Below are positions 45,696 to 53,972 of a DNA stretch of 64,000 nt, piece after piece. Both the position numbers and the translations under genes were made by a program. The first letter of the stretch is position 1, and every line of letters begins with the position of its first letter. The stretch comes from Caldilineaceae bacterium (GTDB lineage: Bacteria; Chloroflexota; Anaerolineae; Caldilineales; Caldilineaceae): positions 571,022 through 635,021 of the forward strand of contig OY282376.1 in assembly GCA_958295845.1 (NCBI GenBank), in the 5' to 3' direction. A model generated the notes under the pieces. It had not been told where the DNA came from, ran no database searches, and saw only the letters and a program-made list of their open reading frames with translations.

Positions 45696-46706
45696 GTGGG
45701 CAGACCATACGGTCTCTTGCGCGCCGGATTTCCCTTCCACAAGACGTTGGGAATGCGGCGGCTGACCAACTATCCCATCGATCTGGCGTTCGGCAAAGAG
45801 GATCGCCTCTACATCCTCTGCCGCAGCGAGGGCACCGCGCTCATCCGCAAATATAGCACCGAGGACGCAGACCTCGGCTCCATCGGCATCTACGGCGACG
45901 AGCCGGGCCAGGTCACTTGGCCGGTCACCATCCTCGCCGACGCCGACGAGAACCTCTACCTCACCGATGAGACGCTCCACCGCGTCACCATCATCAATAA
46001 CGAGGGCGAGCTCATCGACAGCTGGGGCGAAGAGGGCAGCGAGCCGGGCCAGCTCAACGGCCCGTCCGGCATGGACTTCGACGCCGAGGGCAACCTCTAC
46101 GTCGTCGATACCCTCAACCACCGCGTCCAGAAGTTCACCCGCGAGGGCGGCCTCCTCGGCGGCTGGGGCAGCCACGGCTGCGGCGAGGGCGAATTCAACA
46201 TGCCCTGGGGTATCGCCGTCGACGAGGTGGGCGATGTCTACGTCGCCGACTGGCGCAACGACCGCGTGCAGAAATTCAGCGCCGACGGCGAATTCAAGAT
46301 GGCCTTCGGGACCTCCGGCTGCGACGACGGCCAGTTCAACCGCCCCAGCGGCGTCGACGTCGACAAGCACGGCGACATCTACGTCGTCGATCGCGGCAAC
46401 AACCGCGTCCAGCTCTTCAACGAAGAGGGTCGCTACGTGCAACAGTTCATCGGCGACGCCACCCTCTCCAAAGTGGCCATCTCCTACATGCTGACCAACG
46501 CCTACCCCAACCGCCTGCGCGACATGGCCAAGCTCGAAGTCCAAAAGCTCCTGCGCTGGCCCCAGTCCGTCGTCGTCAGCGAGGACGGCCTCATGTACGT
46601 GCCCGACACCGGCTCTTACCGCGTCCAGGTCTACCAGAAGCAGTTCGTGGAGCTCAACGAGCTCCAGTTCGCGCCGCCGCGCCGCGCGCCGGCTCTGAAC
46701 ATTTAG
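45696..46706 (+). CDS. NHL-repeat beta-propeller protein
   Basis: A 336-residue propeller starting at GTG 45696, preceded by aaaggag. At least four NHL blades follow a 47-50-residue period, each ending in a D-x-x-N/H-x-R-V-Q-K-F pattern (DTLNHRVQKF, DWRNDRVQKF, DRGNNRVQLF). The segments between blades carry the Gly-rich GQFNRPSG type motif. NHL propellers bind proteins, peptides or ligands; some are lyases. No signal peptide is visible. It sits between DUF1501 and the second DUF1800 copy and is likely part of the same functional unit, with role unknown. Confidence 0.88.
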   Translation: MGRPYGLLRAGFPFHKTLGMRRLTNYPIDLAFGKEDRLYILCRSEGTALIRKYSTEDADLGSIGIYGDEPGQVTWPVTILADADENLYLTDETLHRVTIINNEGELIDSWGEEGSEPGQLNGPSGMDFDAEGNLYVVDTLNHRVQKFTREGGLLGGWGSHGCGEGEFNMPWGIAVDEVGDVYVADWRNDRVQKFSADGEFKMAFGTSGCDDGQFNRPSGVDVDKHGDIYVVDRGNNRVQLFNEEGRYVQQFIGDATLSKVAISYMLTNAYPNRLRDMAKLEVQKLLRWPQSVVVSEDGLMYVPDTGSYRVQVYQKQFVELNELQFAPPRRAPALNI

Positions 46707-46791
46707 TGCCCAGCAAACCTCGCAGCCAAAGTCAATTCGCGGCCGCACACATCAACCGCGCCCGCAACATGGCCTATCAACCGGCTCCCCC

Positions 46792-48300
46792 CTGACCACT
46801 GACCACCGACCACTGCAGTAAGGAGGTAAAAATGGCAGATGAGGATCTGGGCCTGATGGCCCATCTGCTGCGCCGGGCGGGGTTCGGCGCCAGCCGTGAA
46901 GAGCTTGAGGCCCTTGTCGCAAAGGGGTACGACGAAGTCGTCGAAGACCTGGTGGACATGGAGCGCTGCCCGCCGATCGACGAGGATATTGTGAAGCGCT
47001 ACTTCGGCGGTGAGTTTATGCCGAATATCCTCTCCGGCACCTGGATCTACCGCATGCTCAACAACCCGCGCCAGCTGGAAGAGAAGATGGCTCTCTTCTG
47101 GCATCACGTTTTCGCCACCGGCTTCGCCAAGGTCGCGCACGCCCTCGCCATGAGCGACCAGATCGATCTCTTCCGCCGTATCGGCATGAGCAACATACGC
47201 GAGATCCTGCTCGAGCTCTCCATGAACCCGGCCATGATCAACTGGCTCGACAACAGCGAGAACATCAAGGGCGAACCCAACGAGAACTACGGCCGTGAGC
47301 TGCTGGAGCTCTTCTCGATGGGCGTGGGCAACTACACCGAAGAGGACATCAAGAACTGCGCGCTCGCCTTCACCGGCTGGACCTTCGCGCAGCCGGTCCC
47401 CCTCTACCCCCACGGCTACTACTCTCCTGAATTCCTCTTCCGTGAGGAGGACCACGACTACTCCGAGAAGACCTTCCTCGGCCACACCGGCAACTTCAAC
47501 GGCGACGACATCATCGATATCATCGTCGAACAGCCGGCCACGGCCCGTTTCATCTCCCGCCATCTCTACAACTTCTTCGTCGCCGACGAGCCGCAGGTCC
47601 CGTCCTGGAATGTGACGCCGCCCCAGGACCCGGACGCCATCGACACCCTCTCGGACGCCTTCATGGAGTCGAAAGGGGACTTGCGCCATGTCCTGCGCAC
47701 GCTCTTCAAGAGCGACTTCTTCAAGGCGGCCCGCTTCAAGAAAGTGAAAAGCCCCACCGAGCTGATCACAGGCGTTCTCAAGCTGGTCGGCACCAATCGC
47801 ACGCCCGCGCCCGGCATGCTGCGCTTCCACCGCGCCGCCAAAGTCATGGGCCAGGAGCTCTTCAACCCGCCCACCGTAGAGGGCTGGCACACCGGCCAGG
47901 AGTGGATCGACGGCGGCATGCTCACCGAACGCATCAACTTCGCCGTCGACGAAGTGGGCGACGCCAGCAAGCCGGGCGTCCAGGCCGTCATCAAACGGCT
48001 GCGCGCCGCCGGCGACAGCCTCACCCCCGAACAGTTCGTCGACAACTGTCTCGACCTCGTCGGCCCCCTGACCCTCGAGGAAAAAACCCGCGCCGACCTG
48101 ATACGCTTTGCCCAGAGCGGCGGCGACCTCGTCTTCCCCTCCAACGGCGAAACCGACGAAAACACCGACCGCATCGTCCTGATGCTCCAACTAATCGTCG
48201 CCTCCCGCGAATACCAGTTCGCCTGACCTGCAGTGTTTAGCAACGCAATCCTGTCTCAGCAACAGGAAGGTGCTCACGAAAAACTAAGAACTGAAAACGT
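46792..48300. repeat. long duplication, copy B (DUF1800 gene plus flanks)
   Basis: The second copy of the segment at 42918-44455. It begins in a GACCACT block and ends in a decayed ACTAAAAA block. Instead of a DUF1501 gene it runs into an R1-containing spacer. Confidence 0.85.
46832..48226 (+). CDS. DUF1800 family protein (copy B)
   Basis: A 464-residue near-identical paralogue of the gene at 42965. Differences are scattered, with a cluster at residues 60-70 (GGEFMPNILSG against GGEGPDIRSG in copy A) and loss of the SANG insert near the C-terminus. The frame is intact, so the copy is probably functional and under selection. It has the same RBS context (aaggaggtaaa). It lies 125 bp after the NHL gene but lacks a DUF1501 partner downstream. 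Confidence 0.9.
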   Translation: MADEDLGLMAHLLRRAGFGASREELEALVAKGYDEVVEDLVDMERCPPIDEDIVKRYFGGEFMPNILSGTWIYRMLNNPRQLEEKMALFWHHVFATGFAKVAHALAMSDQIDLFRRIGMSNIREILLELSMNPAMINWLDNSENIKGEPNENYGRELLELFSMGVGNYTEEDIKNCALAFTGWTFAQPVPLYPHGYYSPEFLFREEDHDYSEKTFLGHTGNFNGDDIIDIIVEQPATARFISRHLYNFFVADEPQVPSWNVTPPQDPDAIDTLSDAFMESKGDLRHVLRTLFKSDFFKAARFKKVKSPTELITGVLKLVGTNRTPAPGMLRFHRAAKVMGQELFNPPTVEGWHTGQEWIDGGMLTERINFAVDEVGDASKPGVQAVIKRLRAAGDSLTPEQFVDNCLDLVGPLTLEEKTRADLIRFAQSGGDLVFPSNGETDENTDRIVLMLQLIVASREYQFA

Positions 48301-48799
48301 AACGACTCAGCCGCAACTGATTCGCAACCCTGAACGAGGCGAGCAAAGGTGTTCTTTCTCCCCTCATTGTTGTATTTTGGGCGGTCGGCCGCAAGCGGCC
48401 TCCCTTGTGCAGGGGCTGCGCCCCCGCAACGCCCCCCTCCAAAACCATGCCTCACCCACCGTATGCCGTGATTCCAGCGGTGCGCCTCAGCCAAGGTGGC
48501 GTCTGCCAACGAATAGGCAAATAGATAGCCAGAATTGCGGCGGAGATAAAGGGCCGGTCGAGAAAGGCACTGCAGATGGAGCTAAAGGCATGAAAGGTGT
48601 GCCACAGCAATCCCGAAAATCCTGAAATAGACAGCGGCTGTCCAAAAGTTTAGGATGCACACGCCAGACAAACTGTTCGACAGCAACTGGCGTACAATGC
48701 AGACTTGACCACTATCTTTATCAACCAGAGAGAATCGTCAACAACGCTTACGCCGATGGCTCGACGACGCACTAGCCCGCACATCCAAGAGCACGACCA
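48227..48799. repeat. 573-bp spacer with decayed short tandem repeat and partial R1 copy
   Basis: No convincing gene. A decayed ACTAAAAA block is at 48266-48300 and a partial R1 copy at 48377-48440, where the usual ggccttcggcc hairpin reads ggccgcaagcggcc. The remaining 350 bp before the ThDP-enzyme gene shows nothing I recognise. Confidence 0.7.
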
Positions 48800-50434
48800 A
48801 TGAAAACTATCCGCACCGGCGGCGAAGCGCTTGTCCAGGGCCTTCTCTCCCACGGCATTGATACGATTTTCGGCCTGCCCGGCGTACAGAACGACCACTT
48901 CTACAACGCCGTTTACGACGCCGGTGGCCAAATCCGCTCCATTCATACCCGCCATGAGCAGGGCGCAGCCTACATGGCCCTCGGCTACGCGCTCGCCTCC
49001 GGCAAAACCGGCGTCTATGCTGTCGTGCCCGGGCCCGGATTCCTCAACACCACCGCCGCGCTTGCAACCGCCTACGCCACCAATGCGCCCGTACTCTGCC
49101 TCGCCGGCCAGATCCATACCGACCAGATCGGCCGCGATTATGGATTGTTGCACGAGATCCCGGATCAGTTGGTTGTTATGCGTTCGCTCACCAAGTGGGC
49201 GCGCCGCGCCGAAAGCCCCGCCGATCTCCCGCGCCTGTTGGCCATGGCGCTCAGCGAAATGCGTTCAAACCGCCCACGACCCGTCGGGCTGGAGATCCCT
49301 CTGAACGTCTATGCCGGCCAGGCGGAAGTGGACGACGCCCCACTGCCCCTCACCGTGCGTCGGCCAGCAGTGAATGCCGACACCATCGAAGAGGCAGCCC
49401 GGCTCCTGGGCGAGGCACGCAACCCCGTCATATTCGTCGGCGGCGGCGCAATGGACGCCAGCGAAGAGGTCCGCGCCCTGTCCGAAGCCCTCCAGGCCCC
49501 TGTCATCGCCAGCGGCCGCGGGCGCGGCATCCTCTCCAGCCGCCATCCTTTCAGCCACACCTACGCAGCCGGCGAACCCCTCTGGGAGCAGGTCGACCTC
49601 GCCATCGCCATCGGCACACGCTTGACCAAGCCGTTAATTCAGTGGAAGAACCCGGACCATCTCTCTCTGATACGCATCGACATCGCGCCGCAGGAATCAG
49701 GCTTCTTAGCCCCTGCAGCCGTGACGATCGCGGCCGACAGCAAAGATGCCCTGCGCGCCCTGCTGCCGCGCCTGCCGCGCTACAACCATCAGCGCCCTTC
49801 CCGCACAGCTGAAATGCTTGCTCTCCACAAAGAGACAGAAGAGATCTTCGACTCCTTCCAACCCCAGATCGACTACATTCGCGCCATCCGCGACGCCCTG
49901 CCCGACGATGGCATCTTCGTCGATGAGTTAACGCAGGTCGGCTATGCCAGCAACATGGCCATGCCCGTCTACCAGCCGCGCACATTCCTCACCCCCAACT
50001 ATCAGGGCACCCTGGGCTGGGGCTTCCCCACCGCGCTCGGAGCAAAAGTAGCCGCCCCCGATCGCTCGGTCCTCTCCATCGCCGGCGACGGCGGCTTCCT
50101 TTACTGCGCAACAGAACTGGCCACCGCCGTGCAGCACGGCATCAACACCGTTTCCGTCGTCTTCAACGACGGCGCATACGGCAACGTACGCCGCATGCAG
50201 AAAGAGCTCTACGACGGCCGCGTCATCTCCTCAGACCTCGTAAATCCCGACTTCGTCGCCTTCGTCGAGTCCTTCGGCGCCATCGGGCTCCGCGTAAACT
50301 CCGCCAACAGTCTCCGTGACGCCCTCACCGACGCCTTCGCCGCAGACCTCCCCGTCGTGATCGAAGTCCCCGTAGAAGAGATGCCCGGCCCCTGGCGCAT
50401 GATGTACCCCAACGAGCTACTGGTCGAAAATTGA
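48800..50434 (+). CDS. thiamine-diphosphate-dependent enzyme (acetolactate-synthase-like)
   Basis: A 544-residue ThDP enzyme of the acetolactate synthase/benzoylformate decarboxylase family. The N-terminal pyrimidine-binding domain has the catalytic Glu53 in RHEQGAAYMA. A central domain at about 190-320 follows, and the C-terminal domain has the ThDP motif GDGGFLYCATELATAV near 428 and ending VFNDGAYGN. The pattern suits a 2-keto-acid decarboxylase or carboligase; a true IlvB is less likely because no small regulatory subunit or branched-chain genes are near. It is a stand-alone gene. Confidence 0.9.
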   Translation: MKTIRTGGEALVQGLLSHGIDTIFGLPGVQNDHFYNAVYDAGGQIRSIHTRHEQGAAYMALGYALASGKTGVYAVVPGPGFLNTTAALATAYATNAPVLCLAGQIHTDQIGRDYGLLHEIPDQLVVMRSLTKWARRAESPADLPRLLAMALSEMRSNRPRPVGLEIPLNVYAGQAEVDDAPLPLTVRRPAVNADTIEEAARLLGEARNPVIFVGGGAMDASEEVRALSEALQAPVIASGRGRGILSSRHPFSHTYAAGEPLWEQVDLAIAIGTRLTKPLIQWKNPDHLSLIRIDIAPQESGFLAPAAVTIAADSKDALRALLPRLPRYNHQRPSRTAEMLALHKETEEIFDSFQPQIDYIRAIRDALPDDGIFVDELTQVGYASNMAMPVYQPRTFLTPNYQGTLGWGFPTALGAKVAAPDRSVLSIAGDGGFLYCATELATAVQHGINTVSVVFNDGAYGNVRRMQKELYDGRVISSDLVNPDFVAFVESFGAIGLRVNSANSLRDALTDAFAADLPVVIEVPVEEMPGPWRMMYPNELLVEN

Positions 50435-50854
50435 CCTTCAGATAAACCTGCCAAACGCCTCCAATCCGCGGCCCTCAGGCAACCTTCCACTGACCACTAA
50501 CCACTGATCACTGACCACTGCAGTTCGCAACGCCCCGCCCTGTCTCGCCACCGTGATCATTTTTTCCCAGCAAACTGTCTAGCCAACTAAGTTTCCTTCC
50601 CTCCTTGCTGTCTCCAGCCACCGACCACTGACCACCGATCACTGACCACTGCAGTTCGCAACGCCCCGCCCTTGCTAGACCACCGTCGTATACAATTGGA
50701 ACCGTTTAGGCCACCGAAAGGTGCTCGCACACCACCCCCGCACACCCCTCCGGCTCCAGTTCCCGAGCGCGAAAAAGCGCGAAGGAAACCCTCGCGCCCA
50801 CTTATACCCTTCCTGGATCGGTTGCTGCAGTTACTAAAAACTAACTACTAAAAA
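50435..50854. repeat. 420-bp spacer with two heptamer blocks and two R1 remnants
   Basis: Order: a GACCACT block (50488-50524), R1 remnant (50523-50593), GACCACT block (50619-50656), R1 remnant (50654-50687), unrecognised sequence, and an ACTAAAAA block at 50829-50868 running into the end of the convergent PhyH gene. In both cases the ctgcagttc end of the block joins the R1 core directly, as in the 171-bp units. Confidence 0.8.
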
Positions 50855-51622
50855 CTAGAAACTCCCAGGGGGTTCAATCACATTATAGAACCCCATATAA
50901 TCCTCGCCCTTCACCATCAGCACATCGATCTCCTCGCGCCTGCCCACGTCCACAAACGGCACCGTCAGCCGCGGCGTAATGCCAAACCGCCGCGTCTCCG
51001 ACCTGTTCGGCGGCGAATAGTGCAGCGTACTCTCATTGAAGAAGATAAACTCCCCCGGCTTCAGCTCCAGATCGACCGCCTCGCTCGCATTAAACGTAGA
51101 CGGATCGACGCCCTTGCCGAAAACCTTGGCGTCCGGGACGCTGATGTGCGGATAAAGCCGCTTATGGCTGCCCGGCAGCACCTGCATACACCCGTTCTCC
51201 CGCGTCGTCCTGTCCACCGCGATCCAAGCCGACAGAATCACATTCGGCGAAGGCTGAAAATACGCGCAATCCTGGTGCCACCGCACCTCCGTATCCCACT
51301 CCTCCTGCTCGCTCAGCGGCGCCTTGATCTGAAAATTCGTCCGCCACAGCACCAAATGCGGCCCCAGTAAACTCGCAGCCCTCTCCACCAGATTCGGATG
51401 GCTCAACAACTCATAAACGCAGCGATTATCCAGATGCCGGTTATGAAAATAGTCCTTCTCCGCCAGCCCCTGCGCCCGTCCCACCTCCAGAATCTCCTCA
51501 TCAATCTGCCCCCGCACCACCGCCATCTCCTCCTCCGAGATCAGCGTAAACGGCCCCGCCCAGCCCTGCTCATGGTACAGCCGGACCTCGTCTTTACTTA
51601 GCCTGGGTTGATTACTGGTCAT
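50855..51622 (-). CDS. phytanoyl-CoA dioxygenase (PhyH) family protein
   Basis: A 255-residue PhyH oxygenase. The iron ligands are His116 and Asp118 in RWHQDCAYF, and the distal His is in STLHYSPPNRSETRR, whose Arg residues may bind 2-oxoglutarate. DRTTRENGCMQVLPGSHKRL is a standard PhyH core segment. ATG 51622 is preferred to the in-frame GTG at 51640 because gaggga stands upstream of it. The last codons overlap a short tandem repeat block on the convergent side. The substrate is unknown; known relatives hydroxylate small polar molecules as well as phytanoyl-CoA. Confidence 0.88.
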   Translation of the reverse strand: MTSNQPRLSKDEVRLYHEQGWAGPFTLISEEEMAVVRGQIDEEILEVGRAQGLAEKDYFHNRHLDNRCVYELLSHPNLVERAASLLGPHLVLWRTNFQIKAPLSEQEEWDTEVRWHQDCAYFQPSPNVILSAWIAVDRTTRENGCMQVLPGSHKRLYPHISVPDAKVFGKGVDPSTFNASEAVDLELKPGEFIFFNESTLHYSPPNRSETRRFGITPRLTVPFVDVGRREEIDVLMVKGEDYMGFYNVIEPPGSF

Positions 51623-51675
51623 GGTGTTTCCCTCACACACTATCTCGCAAAACGAAGTGAAGGCAGATTCTGTCT

Positions 51676-51915
51676 TCAGGCCAGCCCCCCATACTCATAG
51701 ACCGGTGTCTCAACAGTCCGAACCGGCCGGGACCTCCCCCAAACCGCCTCCTGCAAGCGCTCAACCGTCTCCGGCGCAAAGTACCGCTCGCCCGTCTCGA
51801 CATTCACCCTCGCCGGCACATTCTCGATCAGCACCAGCCGCCCATCGATCTCGAAGTGGTAGGTTACTTTCTGTTCGACCAGTGGCTCTTCGGCCGCCGT
51901 GTTACTTCGCATCAT
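51676..51915 (-). CDS. small YgiT/MqsA-N-like protein with lost zinc cysteines
   Basis: A 79-residue protein resembling the antitoxin-associated YgiT-type zinc-finger group: an N-terminal strand (KVTYHFEIDGRLVLIENVPARV), then TGERYFAPETVERLQ. In the usual family the latter is preceded by CxxCGE, but here the segment reads VNVETGE, so the cysteines are absent. A frameshifted paralogue lies 1.4 kb away at 53305-53533. The usual RelE-like or DUF4258 partner gene is not visible. It may be a solitary regulator or remnant. Confidence 0.55.
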   Translation of the reverse strand: MMRSNTAAEEPLVEQKVTYHFEIDGRLVLIENVPARVNVETGERYFAPETVERLQEAVWGRSRPVRTVETPVYEYGGLA

Positions 51916-51968
51916 GTCGGAAGCGGGTATCCCCTAAGGCAACTGGAAGCTAGGGGCTGTACCTTTCT

Positions 51969-52142
51969 TTAGTTTCTTTCGTCCTCGGCGTATATCTCAT
52001 CTATACGCTCAAGTAGCTCTTGGTGACGATTATGGGCTTCTTCTGCCCACTGATATGACGACCCGTTATAATCCGGCAACTCCTTTGCCCTGTCAGAGAA
52101 AAAGTCTATGGGTAACCACCAGTGCCAAGAATCTAGATTCAT
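51969..52142 (-). CDS. possible small protein, 57 residues
   Basis: A short open frame with ATG at 52140-52142 and TAA at 51969-51971. The product is Trp-rich at the start (SWHWWLPIDFF) and has an acidic, helical C-terminus (HQELLERIDEIYAEDE). It is in the same frame as the interrupted nuclease gene upstream and could be its former C-terminal part or a separate small gene. There is no strong RBS (gaagaaaag). I do not recognise it. Confidence 0.35.
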   Translation of the reverse strand: MNLDSWHWWLPIDFFSDRAKELPDYNGSSYQWAEEAHNRHQELLERIDEIYAEDERN

Positions 52143-52220
52143 CTACTTTTCTTCGGCAAGCTCTAGTTCCTTGCAGGTCTGCGCCTGCCATATAAGTTCC
52201 CAAACTGGCTTCCGTATTTC

Positions 52221-52340
52221 CTATTGTCTGACTTCCCACACTTTCTTGCGGTCTAGTTTTTCCTTTCCTGCTTGATCACTCAGTCGATTCTTTCTGGTGT
52301 TGCATGAACGAAAAAGTAGCTGTAGATTGTCAGGCTCACT
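52221..52340 (-). pseudogene. in-frame extension of the nuclease-like gene beyond a TGA
   Basis: Directly after the TGA at 52341-52343 the same frame stays open for 39 codons and includes DNLQLLFRSCNTRKNR. This closely resembles the closing half of an HNH-nuclease zinc finger (NLQLLCxxCNxxK). The match implies that the reading frame once continued, with CGA-to-TGA a simple explanation. A selenocysteine insertion is formally possible because selC is present, but the SECIS element needed has not been seen. Confidence 0.5.
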
Positions 52341-52928
52341 TCATACATCTCTTTCCCAATGTTCGGGGATACGTTGGATACCGCCGCTTTCTATATTTTC
52401 CCCGAAGTAATTGCCGTAGCAAGGCAAGTCGTGTCGAGCCCTTTCTTCTGCGTTACGGATATAATGGCCAATAGCCCTGATCATATCGTCTATAGAGGAT
52501 GAACATATGCCGTTACGTAAATCGATAGCCCTCTTTCCTTTCAACTCTGGTCTGTTGCGGTTTATACGCCGGTTGAACCTCTTAAACGGCATACAGCCCA
52601 GGTCTAACTGGCTAATAAACACATACTTACTTCCAGGGATGTCCTTGATTGCAAAGCCTCCGTACATCCCATCGATCAGAACTTTGCGCCAAGCCAAATC
52701 ATCTAAAATGAAGAAATGATTTTGCGGTACCGATACTCCCGGCCAATTGGATAGATTGTACCGTTGAGCTTTGACCTTAGCATCCAACTGAAAGGTGATG
52801 CCCATATCTGGCAATACGATAGCGAAGTCAAGCGCGTCCGTGCTATTTGTCCTAGCTACTACCTGCCCCATCCTCGACCTCCGCAGGGATTCTAAGAGAC
52901 GCTGCTCAAATTCCCGTGCCGGATTCAT
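52341..52928 (-). CDS. putative nuclease-like protein, probably truncated by an in-frame TGA
   Basis: A 195-residue protein I recognise only in part. FEQRLLESLRRS followed by ALDFAIVLPDMGITFQLDAK resembles a restriction-endonuclease core of PD-(D/E)xK type, with Asp and the DAK lysine as candidate catalytic residues. The C-terminus PCYGNYFGENIESGGIQ and EHWERDV looks like the opening half of an HNH finger, and its expected second half follows after the TGA. The region is AT-richer than the surroundings and close to a restriction-modification pair, consistent with a defence gene acquired by transfer. Confidence 0.5.
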   Translation of the reverse strand: MNPAREFEQRLLESLRRSRMGQVVARTNSTDALDFAIVLPDMGITFQLDAKVKAQRYNLSNWPGVSVPQNHFFILDDLAWRKVLIDGMYGGFAIKDIPGSKYVFISQLDLGCMPFKRFNRRINRNRPELKGKRAIDLRNGICSSSIDDMIRAIGHYIRNAEERARHDLPCYGNYFGENIESGGIQRIPEHWERDV

Positions 52929-53304
52929 GGTACCTCCTCTTTAAGGTCTTACTGGACGCCTTGTCAATTTCGTAGGGTATCCCAAGGCGATCGGTCTCCT
53001 TGGGGCCAATTGCCGTCGTGATAACCCTCAAGAAGGGATAAAGTACTACATCGCCCAAGACACATAAGAATTGATGCAAAGTCTGGACAATTTTTCAGGA
53101 TACAGAGTGGGGTGCCGGATTCTCTTAGCCGACTCGGACAGGAACTTCCAATGACTGCTGGACCATTCCATGGATCCCTCTCAGTTGATCGTACCAGTTT
53201 GGCCCTCGCATTCTCTGGCGTATCTCTCCTTCAAATAGATCAGGATATGCTCAAGTCGATACCGCAGGGACGGATTTCTCGTCTATAACCACGAACATCA
53301 TAAC
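52929..53304. other. 376-bp low-GC spacer with no clear gene
   Basis: Minus-strand frames contain short stretches that look coding (ERYARECEG, NWYDQLRG) in different frames, as in a decayed gene, but I cannot identify a family. Confidence 0.4.
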
Positions 53305-53533
53305 CTACTTGCAGAGTGGCGTCTGGATGATGCGAACCGGCTTGCACTTTCTCCACATGGCCTTCTGCAAGCGCTCAACAGTCTCCGGAGCAAAGTACCG
53401 CTCACCCGTCTCGGCGCTTACCCACGCCGGCACATTTTCTATTGGTAAAAGGAGCCTGTCGTTCTCGATGTCTGTCGTAGGTCAACCTCTGTTCGACTAG
53501 CGGCTCGTTCCATACTGTTCCATCAGGCATCAT
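53305..53533 (-). pseudogene. frameshifted paralogue of the small YgiT-like gene
   Basis: The minus strand begins MMPDGTVWNEPLVEQRLTYD, matching the start of the intact gene (51915). It then shifts frame to LLLPIENVPAWVSAETGERY and FAPETVERLQKAMW, ending at TAG 53305-53307. One frameshift near the TACGACAGACATC sequence disrupts the gene. The nucleotide similarity to the intact copy is obvious, so this is a decayed duplicate. Confidence 0.75.
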
Positions 53534-53539
53534 CCCGTC

Positions 53540-53884
53540 TCACTCACCTACGCAACTTTTCCCCAGCTGTCGTTCACCGAGAGGATGATATGTGCCACTG
53601 AGATGTCGCAGTTCGTCGACTTCCGCCTTGAAGCCGTCACCCGCTTTACCTGGCCACGTGCCAATCAACGCCTGCACGTCGGTCATTGGCTGAACGATCT
53701 GCACGTGTGCTAGTTCTTCAAGGGCCGGAGGCGACAATAAAGTGTCTTGAGCTGAACCGTTCTGACAAATAGGTGACACGGTCGATGTTGCTATAAATCT
53801 GTTCGCAGGCGTAGCATGCTCTCTTTCACCGACCGACGTCTGTGTCATCCTTTTCGTCCATGCTTGTCTTTGCAGGACCAGCAC
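53540..53884 (-). CDS. possible decayed antitoxin-like protein (DUF104-like)
   Basis: A 114-residue frame. Its middle reads TLLSPPALEELAHVQIVQP and is followed by IGTWPGKAGDGFKAEVDELRH. This recalls DUF104-type antitoxins, which have a short beta domain (YENGVLKPLxPLxLxEG) and a GxWPG-helix tail. The first beta strand is only partly preserved, so the gene may be degenerate. Its stop is 6 bp before the frameshifted YgiT-like copy, as though both came from one antitoxin-rich locus. Weak call. Confidence 0.3.
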   Translation of the reverse strand: MLVLQRQAWTKRMTQTSVGEREHATPANRFIATSTVSPICQNGSAQDTLLSPPALEELAHVQIVQPMTDVQALIGTWPGKAGDGFKAEVDELRHLSGTYHPLGERQLGKSCVGE

Positions 53885-53972
53885 TCTTTATTCAGAACGT
53901 GCATACCTGGATCGCGGGCGTCTCGACCGAGTCCCTACCATTCGCAGCCTCTAAGTTTTCTTGGGATTTACA

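Noticed and set aside
52341..52343. TGA of the nuclease-like gene as a certain selenocysteine codon
   Set aside because: I saw no SECIS-like hairpin directly downstream, and HNH fingers are not known selenoproteins. A nonsense mutation is simpler, so it is kept only as an alternative.
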